This document shows, piece by piece, positions 10,172 to 24,216 of a stretch of DNA of 64,000 nucleotides. The first letter of the stretch is position 1, and each line of letters opens with the position of its first letter. The DNA is from Hydrogenophaga sp. GTDB taxonomy: Bacteria; Pseudomonadota; Gammaproteobacteria; Burkholderiales; Burkholderiaceae_C. The notes under the pieces were generated by a model, which worked only from the letters and a program-made list of their open reading frames with translations, made no database searches and had not been told where the DNA came from. The position numbers were made by a program, and so were the translations under genes. The stretch is taken from the NCBI RefSeq assembly GCF_030373225.1, contig NZ_JAUCZG010000004.1, positions 1 through 64,000 on the forward strand, in the 5' to 3' direction.

Positions 10172-11717
10172 ATGCAACTCACGCTCTGGACCTACGAAGG
10201 CCCTCCCCACGTGGGAGCGATGCGCATCGCCACCGCGATGAAGGACGTGCACTACGTGCTGCACGCACCGCAGGGCGACACCTACGCCGACCTGCTGTTC
10301 ACCATGATCGAGCGCAATGCCAGGCGTCCGCCGGTGACCTACACCACCTTCCAGGCGCGCGACCTGGGCGGCGACACCGCCGAGCTGTTCAAGAACGCGG
10401 CGCGCGAGGCCTACGCGCGCTTCAAACCCCAGGCCATGATGGTTGGCTCCTCGTGCACCGCCGAGCTGATCCAGGACGATCCGGGTGGCCTGTGCAAGGC
10501 GCTCGACCTGCCCGTGCCGGTGGTGGCGCTGGAGTTGCCGTCCTACCAGCGCAAGGAAAACTGGGGCGCCTCGGAAACCTTCTATCAGATGGTGCGCCAC
10601 CTGGCCGACACCAGCATCAAGCGCGCCCCGCGCCAGGCCGGTGAGCGCGCCCGCTGCAACATCCTGGGCCCTGCCGCGCTGGGTTTTCGCCACCGCGACG
10701 ACCTGCGCGAGATCACCGGCCTGCTCACCGGCATGGGGGTGGACATCAACGTGACGGCGCCGCTGGGCGCCTCACCCGCCGACATGGCCCGCCTGGGCGA
10801 TGCCGACTTCAATGTGGTGCTCTACCCGGAAATCGCCAACGTGGCGGCCGGCTGGCTCAAAAGAACCTTCGGTCAGCCGTCGACCCGCACCGTGCCGATC
10901 GGCTCGGGCGCCACCCGCGACTTCATCCAGGAGGTCGCCGAGCTCGCCGGTGTGGATCCTTCCGACGTGTTGGCCAACGCCGAAGCACGCGCCCCCTGGT
11001 ACGCGAAATCGGTTGACTCCACCTACCTCACCTCCAAGCGCGTGTTCGTGTTCGGCGACGCCACCCACGTGGTGGCGGCTGCACGCATTGCCGCGCAGGA
11101 GATGGGTTTCACCGTGGTCGGCCTGGGCACCTACAGCCGCGAGTTTGCGCGCGAGGTGCGCGACGCTGCCGCGCTTTACGGCGTGGAAGCCCTGATCAGC
11201 GATGACTATCTCGAAGTGGAGGCCCGCATCGCCGAGTTGCAGCCCGAGCTGGTGCTGGGCTCGCAGATGGAGCGTCACATCGCCAAGCGCCTGGGCGTGC
11301 CGTGTGCCGTGATCTCGGCGCCTGTCCATGTGCAGGACTTCCCCGCACGCTATTCGCCGCAAATGGGTTTTGAAGGCGCCAACGTGCTGTTCGACACCTG
11401 GGTGCACCCGCTCATGATGGGACTTGAAGAGCACCTGATCGGCATGTTCCGTGGGGATGCCGAATTCCACGAGGACGCCGCGCCCTCGCACCTGGGCGGG
11501 GGTGTGGTCCCCAAGGCCGAGGTGCCCCCGGCCGTCGTCGCGCCGGTGGAGCAGTCGGCCGCCAACGAGACCCTCACCCCGCAGGAGGCCACCTGGGGTC
11601 TCGATGCCGAAAAAGAACTGCGAAAGATCCCCTTCTTCGTTCGCGGAAAAGCCAAGCGCAACACCGAGCGTTTTGCCATCGACCGAGGGGTGTCCCTGAT
11701 CACCGTGGAGACGCTGT

Positions 11718-11746
<29 letters not shown>
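10172..11746 (+). CDS. bchB: Dark protochlorophyllide reductase subunit B
   Basis: BchB is the NifK-like partner of BchN. The 524 residues begin [20 protein letters not shown], as in all BchB/ChlB proteins. The large nitrogenase-type domain is followed by the small C-terminal PCP-reductase domain, which here contains [20 protein letters not shown] and RNTERFA. A Pro/Val-rich linker of about 40 residues joins them. It starts 21 bp after bchN and overlaps the start of bchH by 29 bp, so translation of the two is probably coupled. Confidence 0.95.
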
Positions 11747-16426
<4,680 letters not shown>

Positions 16427-16439
16427 GCAGGCACACCGC

Positions 16440-17153
16440 ATGAAAACCTCCAACGCCAACTACATCGAGCGCCGCTCGGAGATCGAAAATTACTTCGATC
16501 GCACGGCCGCCAAGGCCTGGGAGCGACTGACCTCCAACGCCCCGGTGGGCCGCATCCGCGCCTCGGTGCGTGCCGGACGCGACGAGATGCGCAACACGCT
16601 GCTGGGCTGGTTGCCGCAGGACATGGAGGGCCTTCGCCTGCTCGATGCCGGCTGTGGCACCGGCGCACTGGCCATGGAGGCCATGCAGCGCGGCGCCGAG
16701 GTGGTGGCCATCGACCTGTCGCCCACGCTGGTGCAACTCGGGCGTGAACGCAACGCCACGCTCACACCCAACGGGCGCGGCGGCAGCATCACCTACCTGT
16801 CGGGCGACATGCTCGACGACGCACTCGGTGAGTTCGACCACGTGGTGGCGATGGACTCGGTCATTCACTACGACACGCCCGACATCGCCCACGCCATCCA
16901 GCGCCTGGCCGCGCGCACCCGGGGCAGCGTGCTCTTCACCATCGCGCCCAGCAGCCCGCTGCTGAGCGTGGCCCATGCCATGGGCCGCTTCTTTCCCAGC
17001 AGCGACCGCTCGCCGGCGCTCACCCCGGTGTCACAAGCCCGCTTGCGCGCCCTGTTGACGCAGGGCCTGGGAGGCACCGGCTGGACCGAAGGCCGCACGC
17101 AGCGTGTCTCCGGTGGCTTCTACACGTCTCAAGCCTGGGAGTGGACGCGGTGA
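16440..17153 (+). CDS. bchM: Mg-protoporphyrin IX O-methyltransferase
   Basis: BchM transfers a methyl group from S-adenosylmethionine to the C13 propionate of Mg-protoporphyrin IX. This class I methyltransferase has 237 residues with SAM motif I LLDAGCGTG at 67-75 and an acidic loop end VVAIDLSP. The family's N-terminal YFDRTAAKAWERLTS and C-terminal RVSGGFYTSQAWEWTR blocks are present. It begins 13 bp after bchL and its stop overlaps the lhaA GTG. Confidence 0.95.
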   Translation: MKTSNANYIERRSEIENYFDRTAAKAWERLTSNAPVGRIRASVRAGRDEMRNTLLGWLPQDMEGLRLLDAGCGTGALAMEAMQRGAEVVAIDLSPTLVQLGRERNATLTPNGRGGSITYLSGDMLDDALGEFDHVVAMDSVIHYDTPDIAHAIQRLAARTRGSVLFTIAPSSPLLSVAHAMGRFFPSSDRSPALTPVSQARLRALLTQGLGGTGWTEGRTQRVSGGFYTSQAWEWTR

Positions 17154-18574
17154 ACCTGAGCCGGATGCTGTCCCCCGCCTGGGCGATGAACATCACCCGG
17201 CGCTACGCACCGTTTGCGGACGCGGCCTCTGTCGACCTGCCCCTGGGGCGCCTGCTGCGTCTTTCTCTTTTCCAGCTCTCGATCGGCATCACCATCGCCT
17301 TGCTGGTGGGCACGCTCAACCGCGTGATGATCGTCGAGCTCGCCGTGCCGGCCTGGTGGGTCGCGCTGTCGGTGGCTCTGCCGCTGGTGTTCGCTCCGCT
17401 GCGAGCATTGATCGGCTACCGCAGCGACACGCACCCCTCGGCACTGGGCCTCAAGCGCATGCCCTACATGTGGATCGGCACGCTGCTGATGTTCGGCGGG
17501 CTGGCGATCATGCCGTTTGCGCTGTTGCTGCTGACCGTGACCGATGCCAGCGTGTGGGCCGGGCGCATTGGCGCCGCGTTGGCGTTCCTGCTGGTGGGTG
17601 CCGGCATGCAGATCACCCAGACCGCCGGCATGGCGCTGGCCAGTGACCTGTCGCCCGAAGACAAGCGCCCGCGCGTGGTGGCCCTGCTCTACAGCACGCT
17701 GCTGGTGGGCATGATCGTGGGCAGCGCGTTGCTGGGTTTTGTGCTGATCGACTTCAGCCCCACGCGGCTGGTGCAGGTGGTGCAGGGTGCTGCCGTGATG
17801 GTGGCCGTGCTCAACATCGCCTCGCTGTGGAAGCAGGAGCCCCGGCAAGCGCGCCGCGGTGCCCGCGAACCGCAAGGCTTCTCGCGCAGCTGGGCGCGAC
17901 TGATGGCGATCCCGAAGATCAAGCGCTTCCTGTGGACGGTCGGCCTGGGCACCGTGGCCTTCAACATGCAGGACATCATTCTGGAACCCTACGGTGGCCA
18001 GGTGCTGGGTCTCAACGTGAGCCTCACCAGCTCGCTCACCGCCATGAGCGCCGGTGGTGCCCTGCTGGCCTTCGTGCTGTCGGCGCGCTTCATGTCGCGC
18101 GGGCTCGACACCATCCGGCTGGCCGCCATCGGGGCCTTGCTCGGTTTGCCGGCGTTCGCCTGCGTGATCTTTTCGGCGCCCTTGAATTCGGCCCTGCTGT
18201 TCCAGTTCGGCGCAGCGCTCATCGGCTTTGCCGGCGGCCTGTTCTCGGTGAGCATGCTGCTGACCGCCATGGACCTGCCCGAGCGCGAACTCACCGGCCT
18301 GGTGCTCGGCGCCTGGGGTGCCGTGCAGGCCACCGCGGCTGGCCTGTCCATGGCCCTGGGCGGTGTGCTGCGTGATGTGGTCTCCAGCCTCGCGGTCAAC
18401 GGCTGGCTGGGCGAATCGCTGAACGCGCCGGCCACCGGCTACAGCTTTGTGTTCCACCTGGAAATCTACCTGCTCTTCGCGGTGCTCATCGCGTTGGGCC
18501 CGCTGGTGCGCCGACGTTCCTCGGACACCCCCCGCAAACCCCACCCGATTGGCCTGGCAGAGCTGCCAGGCTGA
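17150..18574 (+). CDS. lhaA: Light-harvesting 1 assembly protein LhaA (PucC family)
   Basis: LhaA helps insert bacteriochlorophyll into the LH1 antenna, as shown in Rhodobacter. The protein has about 474 residues and twelve hydrophobic segments. The family signature GTLNRVMIVELAVPAWWV and the block LGLKRMPYMWIGTLL are present. I place the start at the GTG 17150, which overlaps the bchM stop (GTGA) and has GGGA about 9 bp upstream; a GTG at 17141 and an ATG at 17165 are alternatives. It is a paralogue of the carrier gene at 3014. It sits between bchM and puhA, as in other purple bacteria. Confidence 0.93.
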   Translation: MNLSRMLSPAWAMNITRRYAPFADAASVDLPLGRLLRLSLFQLSIGITIALLVGTLNRVMIVELAVPAWWVALSVALPLVFAPLRALIGYRSDTHPSALGLKRMPYMWIGTLLMFGGLAIMPFALLLLTVTDASVWAGRIGAALAFLLVGAGMQITQTAGMALASDLSPEDKRPRVVALLYSTLLVGMIVGSALLGFVLIDFSPTRLVQVVQGAAVMVAVLNIASLWKQEPRQARRGAREPQGFSRSWARLMAIPKIKRFLWTVGLGTVAFNMQDIILEPYGGQVLGLNVSLTSSLTAMSAGGALLAFVLSARFMSRGLDTIRLAAIGALLGLPAFACVIFSAPLNSALLFQFGAALIGFAGGLFSVSMLLTAMDLPERELTGLVLGAWGAVQATAAGLSMALGGVLRDVVSSLAVNGWLGESLNAPATGYSFVFHLEIYLLFAVLIALGPLVRRRSSDTPRKPHPIGLAELPG

Positions 18575-18626
18575 ACCCGCGTTGAAGACGAGTCACCGAG
18601 CCAGCCCTCATTGAAGGAGAACCACC

Positions 18627-19385
18627 ATGGATACAGGCGCAATCACCCAGTATGTCGACGTTGCACAACTCGTGCTTTACGCCTTCTGGATCTTCTTCTT
18701 CGGGTTGATCTACTACCTCCAGCGAGAGAGCCATCGTGAGGGTTACCCGATGGACCCGGGCCGTGAGAACGGTCCGGTCACACCGGGCTGGCCCACCGCC
18801 ACGCCCAAGACCTACGAACTCGAAGACGGCCGCAGCTTTCTGGCGCCCGACGTGAATCGCCCCGACGGCGCCTACTCCGCCACGCCAACGCACAACTGGG
18901 CAGGTTCACCGCTCGACCCGGTGGGCGATCCGCTGCTGGCCGGCGTGGGCCCGGGCGCCTGGGCGGCCCGTGCCGACCACCCCGACATGACGCTGGAAGG
19001 CGAAGCAAAGATCGTTCCGCTGCGCGCGGCGGCCGACCACGGCGTGGCCCGCCAGGACACCGACCCGCGCGGCCTGCCGGTCTATGGCGCCGACAAGGAA
19101 GTGGCCGGCGTGGTGCACGACATGTGGGTCGACAAGTCGGAAATGATGTTCCGCTACATCGAGGTGAACCTCAAGGCCGGCGGTTCGGTGCTGTTGCCGG
19201 TCAACTTCTCCCGCATCCGCAAGGACGGTGTGAGCGTGCACGCGATCCTGGCCGCGCAGTTCGCCAACGTGCCCAAGACGCGCAACCCCGAGCAGATCAC
19301 CTTGCTCGAGGAAGAAAAGATCATGGCGTACTACGGTGCCGGTCTGCTCTACGCGACGCCCGACCGCATGGAGCCGCTGCTGTGA
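18627..19385 (+). CDS. puhA: Photosynthetic reaction centre H subunit
   Basis: PuhA caps the cytoplasmic side of the L/M reaction centre core and helps proton delivery to the secondary quinone. The 252 residues have one N-terminal transmembrane helix (about 12-32, VAQLVLYAFWIFFFGLIYYL) followed by the conserved RESHREGYPM junction and a soluble beta-rich domain. The end matches the family (EEEKIMAYYGAGLLYATPDR). A strong AAGGAG precedes the ATG. It is separated from lhaA by 52 bp and overlaps puhB by 4 bp. Confidence 0.97.
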   Translation: MDTGAITQYVDVAQLVLYAFWIFFFGLIYYLQRESHREGYPMDPGRENGPVTPGWPTATPKTYELEDGRSFLAPDVNRPDGAYSATPTHNWAGSPLDPVGDPLLAGVGPGAWAARADHPDMTLEGEAKIVPLRAAADHGVARQDTDPRGLPVYGADKEVAGVVHDMWVDKSEMMFRYIEVNLKAGGSVLLPVNFSRIRKDGVSVHAILAAQFANVPKTRNPEQITLLEEEKIMAYYGAGLLYATPDRMEPLL

Positions 19386-20065
19386 ACGCGCACCACGAAC
19401 ACGAATTCGAGGCTGCACCCGGCCTGCCCGAGCCGCTGCCGCAAGGCGAGCGCCTGCTCTGGCAAGGCAGCCCCGACTGGCGCACGCTGGCGATCCATGC
19501 CTTTCATGTGCGCAAGCTCTCGATCTACTTCGCCGGCATGCTGGCTGTGCAGTGGCTGTACCTGCTGGGCGAGCCCGGTGGCGCGGTGCTGATGCCGCTG
19601 CTCACCAGCGGGGTGCTGGCCTCGGTGGCCCTGAGCCTGCTGGCCCTGACCGCCTGGTTCTCGGCCCGCACCACCATCTACACCCTGACCGACCGCCGCA
19701 TCCTCATGCGCGTGGGCATTGTGCTCACGCTCACCTTCAACCTGCCGTTGCGCAAACTCGCCGCCGCCGCCATCCGTCCGCAAGCCGGTGGCCATGGAGA
19801 CATTGCGCTCACCCTGGCCGGCGAGGAGCGCATTGCCTACCTCAACCTCTGGCCGCACGCCCGTCCGTGGCTGCTCAAACAGCCCCAGCCGAGCCTGCGC
19901 TGCGTCCCCGAGGCACAGAAGATCGGCGAGATGATCCTGCAGGCCTGGAGCGCGCAGAACGCCGATGCGCTGGCGATCGTCGGCAACAGCGGCACCGTCT
20001 CCCCTGCCAGCACTGCGCCGGCGCGTCAGCCGCGCGAGCGCGACATCTCGACGGCCACCGCCTGA
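19382..20065 (+). CDS. puhB: Photosynthetic complex assembly protein PuhB
   Basis: PuhB is a membrane protein with a PH-like domain that promotes reaction-centre assembly. It begins at a GTG whose GTGA overlaps the puhA stop and has 227 residues. Two to three hydrophobic helices (KLSIYFAGMLAVQWLYLL and a long one near 80-105) precede TTIYTLTDRRILMRVGI, the PH-like strand typical of the family. The C-terminal tail is Ala/Ser-rich and variable. Confidence 0.92.
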   Translation: MNAHHEHEFEAAPGLPEPLPQGERLLWQGSPDWRTLAIHAFHVRKLSIYFAGMLAVQWLYLLGEPGGAVLMPLLTSGVLASVALSLLALTAWFSARTTIYTLTDRRILMRVGIVLTLTFNLPLRKLAAAAIRPQAGGHGDIALTLAGEERIAYLNLWPHARPWLLKQPQPSLRCVPEAQKIGEMILQAWSAQNADALAIVGNSGTVSPASTAPARQPRERDISTATA

Positions 20066-20085
20066 GCCCCAACCGGAGAACCCCG

Positions 20086-20547
20086 ATGAGCACGCAGCAC
20101 CATCCCTCGCCCCTGGGCAGCGACACGCCCTGGCCGATCTGGGTCCTCGGCCTCCTGCTGCTGGCGGTCCTGGCGGGCGTGACCCTGCAAATGAAGCTGC
20201 ATGGCGCCGCAGCGCCCCAGCCGACCGAGGCTGTTCAATGGGAACGCTCGCTGTCCTTTGTCGGCCAGTCCAACGGCGACATCGCCGTGCTGGACGCCGC
20301 CACCCGGCAGGAAGTGGCGCGCTTCCAGGGCGAGCAGGGCTTCCTGCGCGGCAGCCTGCGCGCACTCAACCGCGAGCGCAAGCGCAGCGGCATGAACCCC
20401 GACCTGCCGTTCAAGCTGACCGGCCATGTGGACGGCCGCATCACGCTGCTCGACACGGCCACCGGCCAGCGCCTGAGCCTGGAGTCCTTCGGTCCGACCA
20501 ACTCGGCCGTGTTCTCGCAGCTTCAGTGGGCCCGGCCTGCATCCTGA
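20086..20547 (+). CDS. puhC: Photosynthetic complex assembly protein PuhC
   Basis: PuhC is a 153-residue single-pass protein with a large periplasmic part, needed for efficient reaction-centre/LH1 assembly in Rhodobacter. The N-terminal helix is WPIWVLGLLLLAVLAGVTL (about residues 16-34). It is followed by the family block FVGQSNGDIAVLDAATRQEV and GQGFLRGSLRALNRERK-type sequence. GGAG lies just before the ATG. The gene follows puhB by 20 bp. Confidence 0.92.
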   Translation: MSTQHHPSPLGSDTPWPIWVLGLLLLAVLAGVTLQMKLHGAAAPQPTEAVQWERSLSFVGQSNGDIAVLDAATRQEVARFQGEQGFLRGSLRALNRERKRSGMNPDLPFKLTGHVDGRITLLDTATGQRLSLESFGPTNSAVFSQLQWARPAS

Positions 20548-20589
20548 GCTTCTCCGAAGAACCGAACCGACAACCGTCAGGAGTCCTCC

Positions 20590-21705
20590 ATGAACACCAC
20601 CACCGCCAGCGCCGACATCGACCACGTTGCCCTGCTCATGGACAACGTCGAGAGCGCCGAAGACGCCAATGCCAAGGCCGTGAAGAGCACCATGCTGTCA
20701 CCGCGTTTCTACACCACCGATTTCAAGGCCATGGACGCGCTGGACATCTCCAGCGTGCGGGCCGACTGGGACGTGATGATGAAAGAGTACGAGGGCGACA
20801 ACAACCACGACCACTTCCAGCGCGACGCCGCGTTCGCCGACGAGGTGCGCACCCTCATGCCGCAGCTCTCGCCCGAGATGCGCCAGGAATTCCTCGACTT
20901 CCTCATCAGCTCGCTGACCTCGGAGTTTTCGGGCTGCATCCTTTACAACGAGATCCGCAAGAACATCAGCAACCCCGACATCAAGCAGCTGATGACCTAC
21001 ATGGCGCGCGACGAATCGCGCCATGCCGGCTTCATCAACCAGTCGCTCAAGGACTTCAACCTCGGCATCGACCTGGGCAGCTTGAAGCGCAACAAGGCTT
21101 ACACCTACTTCAAGCCCAAGTACATCTTCTACGCGACCTACCTCAGCGAGAAGATCGGCTATGCGCGCTACATCACCATCTTCCGCCAGCTCGAGCGCAA
21201 CCCCGACAAGCGCTTCCACCCGATCTTTCGCTGGTTCGAACGCTGGTGCAACGACGAATTCCGCCATGGGGAGTCGTTCGCGCTCATCATGCGTTCGCAG
21301 CCCGGCCTGCTGCAGGGCGGCAACAAGCTCTGGATCCGTTTCTTCATCCTTGCCGTCTACGCCACCATGTACGTGCGCGACCACACGCGCCCGCTGCTGC
21401 ACGAAGCCATGGGACTGGAGTCCACCACCTACGACTACGAGGTGTTCCGCATCACCAACGACATCTGCCGCCAGGTGTTCCCGGTCGAGGTCGACATCGA
21501 CAACCCGGCCTTCCGCCGCGGCATGGAACGCCTGCTGGAGATCTCGCTGGCGGCGGACCGCGCGAAGAAGCAGGGCGGGCTGGTGGGCAAGCTGAAGGTG
21601 GCCTTCCGCAGCGTCCAGGCCGCATTCACCTTCGGGCGCCTGTACCTGTTGCCGGTGAAGAAGCAGGCATTGCCGCAGGCCATCCGCATGGAGCCGGTCT
21701 GGTAG
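20590..21705 (+). CDS. acsF: Aerobic Mg-protoporphyrin IX monomethyl ester cyclase AcsF
   Basis: AcsF is the O2-dependent diiron enzyme that forms the fifth ring of (bacterio)chlorophyll. It has 371 residues. Likely iron ligands are Glu112 (SEFSG), Glu142/His145 (DESRH), Glu187 (LSEKIGY) or Glu202, and Glu223/His226 (NDEFRH). An O2-using cyclase fits an aerobic or facultative lifestyle; the anaerobic BchE is not in this window. AGGAG precedes the ATG. It lies between puhC and puhE, as in Rubrivivax-type clusters. Confidence 0.96.
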   Translation: MNTTTASADIDHVALLMDNVESAEDANAKAVKSTMLSPRFYTTDFKAMDALDISSVRADWDVMMKEYEGDNNHDHFQRDAAFADEVRTLMPQLSPEMRQEFLDFLISSLTSEFSGCILYNEIRKNISNPDIKQLMTYMARDESRHAGFINQSLKDFNLGIDLGSLKRNKAYTYFKPKYIFYATYLSEKIGYARYITIFRQLERNPDKRFHPIFRWFERWCNDEFRHGESFALIMRSQPGLLQGGNKLWIRFFILAVYATMYVRDHTRPLLHEAMGLESTTYDYEVFRITNDICRQVFPVEVDIDNPAFRRGMERLLEISLAADRAKKQGGLVGKLKVAFRSVQAAFTFGRLYLLPVKKQALPQAIRMEPVW

Positions 21706-21730
21706 TGGCCGTGATGCGAACCACTTGTTC

Positions 21731-21799
21731 GTTCGGGCTGAGCTTGTCCAAGCCCTCGCACGAACCCTTGCGTGAACCCTTCGACAGGCGCAGGGTGAC
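21731..21799. repeat. Dispersed imperfect palindromic repeat between acsF and puhE
   Basis: A left arm GTTCGGGCTGAGCTTGTC (from 21731) and a right arm CCCTTCGACAGGCGCAGGG (from 21778) form an imperfect inverted repeat. The left arm recurs inside dnaE2 (51242-51267) with only two differences over 26 bases. Repeats of this type are scattered in many Comamonadaceae genomes. The right arm ends 2-4 bp before the puhE start codon, so it also supplies puhE's translation start context. Confidence 0.7.
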
Positions 21800-21802
21800 C
21801 GT

Positions 21803-22627
21803 GTGAACGAGGTCGCCGCGCCTGCGCTGTTTGCGCTGTTGTGCTGGTGGTTCGGCACTGGCGCCATTCTGTGGCTGGTGCGCCGCGCGCCCGCCACGTT
21901 TCCCTGGTCTTTGGGGTTCCTGAGCCTGCTGCTGGCCGGCAGCCTGTGGACCACCCACCTCAGCATGCGCGAGCCCACCGTGGCCAGCGCCTACCTTGCG
22001 TTCGCCAGCGTGATCGTGCTGTGGAGCTGGCACGAAATGGCCTTTCTCACCGGCTGGCTCACCGGTCCGCGCCGCGAGCCGCTGCAGCCCGGCGCCCGTG
22101 GCTGGACGCGCTTCACCCAGTCGGTGCAGGCGGTGATCTGGCACGAACTGGCGCTGCTGGCCAACTTCGGTGTGCTGCTGTGGATGCAGCAAGGGCAGAG
22201 CGGCCATGTGGCGATCTGCACCTTTGCCTTGCTGTGGTGCATGCGCTTCTCGGCCAAGATGAACCTCTTTCTCGGCGTGCCGGAGACCGGCGAGCAATAC
22301 CTGCCGGGCCAGCTGGCCTACCTGGCCAGCTATTTCAAGCGCGGTCCGCTCACGCTGTTCTATTACCTGACGGTCGGCCTCTCATGCCTGGTGTGGGCAT
22401 GGATGGTGTGGCAGGTCGCCAGCGGCGCTGCGCTCATCACCACCGGCTGGGTGCTGCTGGCGGCACTGCTGGGCCTGGCGATTGTCGAACACGTGATCAT
22501 GGCGTTTCCCACGCCCATGCAGAAACTCTGGGGCTGGGCCATGTCGCGCAGCCCGGCGAGTGGTCGCTCCCAGGGCGAGGGTGCCGCGGCACCGGCCCGC
22601 GTGGCGATCAAACCGGAAAAAGCATGA
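21803..22627 (+). CDS. puhE: Photosynthetic complex assembly protein PuhE (DUF3623)
   Basis: This 274-residue polytopic membrane protein is of the family encoded beside puhABC in most purple bacteria. It starts with GTG (21803). Seven or so hydrophobic segments are visible, with the conserved blocks WSWHEMAFLTGWLTGPRREP, WHELALL and AKMNLFLGVPETGEQYLP. PuhE modulates bacteriochlorophyll and photocomplex levels in Rhodobacter; its mechanism is unclear. The start lies directly behind the repeat, so its translation signal is poor. Its stop overlaps crtI (ATGA). Confidence 0.92.
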   Translation: MNEVAAPALFALLCWWFGTGAILWLVRRAPATFPWSLGFLSLLLAGSLWTTHLSMREPTVASAYLAFASVIVLWSWHEMAFLTGWLTGPRREPLQPGARGWTRFTQSVQAVIWHELALLANFGVLLWMQQGQSGHVAICTFALLWCMRFSAKMNLFLGVPETGEQYLPGQLAYLASYFKRGPLTLFYYLTVGLSCLVWAWMVWQVASGAALITTGWVLLAALLGLAIVEHVIMAFPTPMQKLWGWAMSRSPASGRSQGEGAAAPARVAIKPEKA

Positions 22628-24216
22628 ACGCTTTTCGCACCCCCGAAGACCTCTGGGACCTGCCCCCGTCGTCCTGTTCCCCGGCCGCCCGGCCCGCAAC
22701 CGATGCGCCGCACGCGGTCATCATCGGCAGCGGATTCGGCGGCCTGGCGTCTGCCGTTCGCCTGGCCGCCAAGGGCTGGCGCGTCACCGTGCTGGAAAAG
22801 CTCGATGCGCCCGGCGGCCGCGCCTACGTGCACCGTCAGAACGGCCACATCTTCGACGCCGGCCCGACCATCATCACCGTGCCGTTCCTGTTCGAGGAGC
22901 TCTGGGCACTGGCGGGCCGCAAGTTGTCGGACGACATTGAGCTGCGCGCACTCGACCCGTTCTACCGCATCCGCTTTGATGACGGCGACGAATTCAATTA
23001 CAGCGGCGACCCCGACAAGATGCGCGCCGAGGTGCGCCGCATCAGCCCGTCGGACGCCGCCGGCTACGAACGTTTCATGGCCGAGGCCGACCACTGCTAC
23101 CGGCTGGGCTTCGAGGCCCTGGGCGACAAGGCCTTCGATACCGTGGGCGACCTGATCAAGGCCAGCCCGGCCATTCTGAAGATGCGCGGCTGGCGCAGCC
23201 TGCATGCGATGGTGGCGGCGCACCTCAAGCACCCCAAGCTGCGCATGGCCATGAGCCTGCAAAGCCTGCTGATCGGGGGCAACCCGTTCTCGGTGACCTG
23301 CATCTACAGCCTCATCAATGCGCTCGAGCGCAAGTACGGTGTGCACTGGGCCGTGGGCGGTACCGGGCGGCTGGTGCAGGGCCTGGTGAGCCTGCTGCAG
23401 GGGCAGGGCGGGGTGCTTCGCTGCAACGCCGAAGTCAGTCGCATCGAGGTCGACCAGGGCGTGGCCACCGGCGTGACGCTGGCCAGCGGCGAGCGCATCG
23501 GCGCCGACATCGTGGTCTCGAACGCCGACACCGCCTGGACCTACCGCCATCTGGTGGAGCCGCAGCACCGCCGCCACTGGACCGACCGCCGCGTCGAGCG
23601 GGGCCGTTACTCCATGAGCCTGTTCGTCTGGTACTTCGGCACCGACCGCCAGTACACCGATGTGCCGCACCACATGATGCTGCTCGGCCCGCGTTACAAG
23701 GAACTGCTCAAGGACATCTTTCGCCGCCACAAGCTGGCCGACGATTTCAGCCTGTACCTGCACCGCCCCACCGCCAGCGATGCCTCGATGGCGCCCGCCG
23801 GACACGACACCTTTTACGCGCTGGCCCCGGTGCCGCACCTGGGCAGTGGCACCGACTGGGCCACGCAGGCAGAGTCGTTTCGCCGGGCCATCGCCGAGGT
23901 GCTCGACCGCACCGTGCTGCCCGGCTTCGAGAAACACCTCAGCGCGTCCATGCTCACCACGCCGCAGGACTTTCACGATCGCCTGCTGTCCTTCAAGGGG
24001 GCGGCTTTCGGACTGGAGCCCCTGCTGCTGCAAAGCGCCTGGTTCCGCCCCCACAACCGCAGCGAAGACGTGGAGGGGTTGTACATGGTGGGCGCCAGCA
24101 CCCACCCCGGCGCGGGCGTGCCGGGCGTGCTGATGTCGGCCAAGGCGCTCGATTCGGTGGTGCCCACCGCCAGCCTCTGGCAACAAACCCATGGACGTAC
24201 CCATGCCGCGGCCTGA
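22624..24216 (+). CDS. crtI: Phytoene desaturase CrtI
   Basis: CrtI is the FAD enzyme that dehydrogenates phytoene to neurosporene or lycopene. The 530-residue protein has a 30-residue Pro/Ser-rich leader, then the dinucleotide motif GSGFGG at residues 35-40. It also has the family blocks LEKLDAPGGRAYV and FDAGPTIITVPFLFEEL, and the C-terminal signature VGASTHPGAGVPGVLMSAK. Its start overlaps the puhE stop and its 3' end overlaps crtB by 26 bp, so crt expression should follow the puh operon. The number of double bonds introduced cannot be read from the sequence. Confidence 0.94.
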   Translation: MNAFRTPEDLWDLPPSSCSPAARPATDAPHAVIIGSGFGGLASAVRLAAKGWRVTVLEKLDAPGGRAYVHRQNGHIFDAGPTIITVPFLFEELWALAGRKLSDDIELRALDPFYRIRFDDGDEFNYSGDPDKMRAEVRRISPSDAAGYERFMAEADHCYRLGFEALGDKAFDTVGDLIKASPAILKMRGWRSLHAMVAAHLKHPKLRMAMSLQSLLIGGNPFSVTCIYSLINALERKYGVHWAVGGTGRLVQGLVSLLQGQGGVLRCNAEVSRIEVDQGVATGVTLASGERIGADIVVSNADTAWTYRHLVEPQHRRHWTDRRVERGRYSMSLFVWYFGTDRQYTDVPHHMMLLGPRYKELLKDIFRRHKLADDFSLYLHRPTASDASMAPAGHDTFYALAPVPHLGSGTDWATQAESFRRAIAEVLDRTVLPGFEKHLSASMLTTPQDFHDRLLSFKGAAFGLEPLLLQSAWFRPHNRSEDVEGLYMVGASTHPGAGVPGVLMSAKALDSVVPTASLWQQTHGRTHAAA

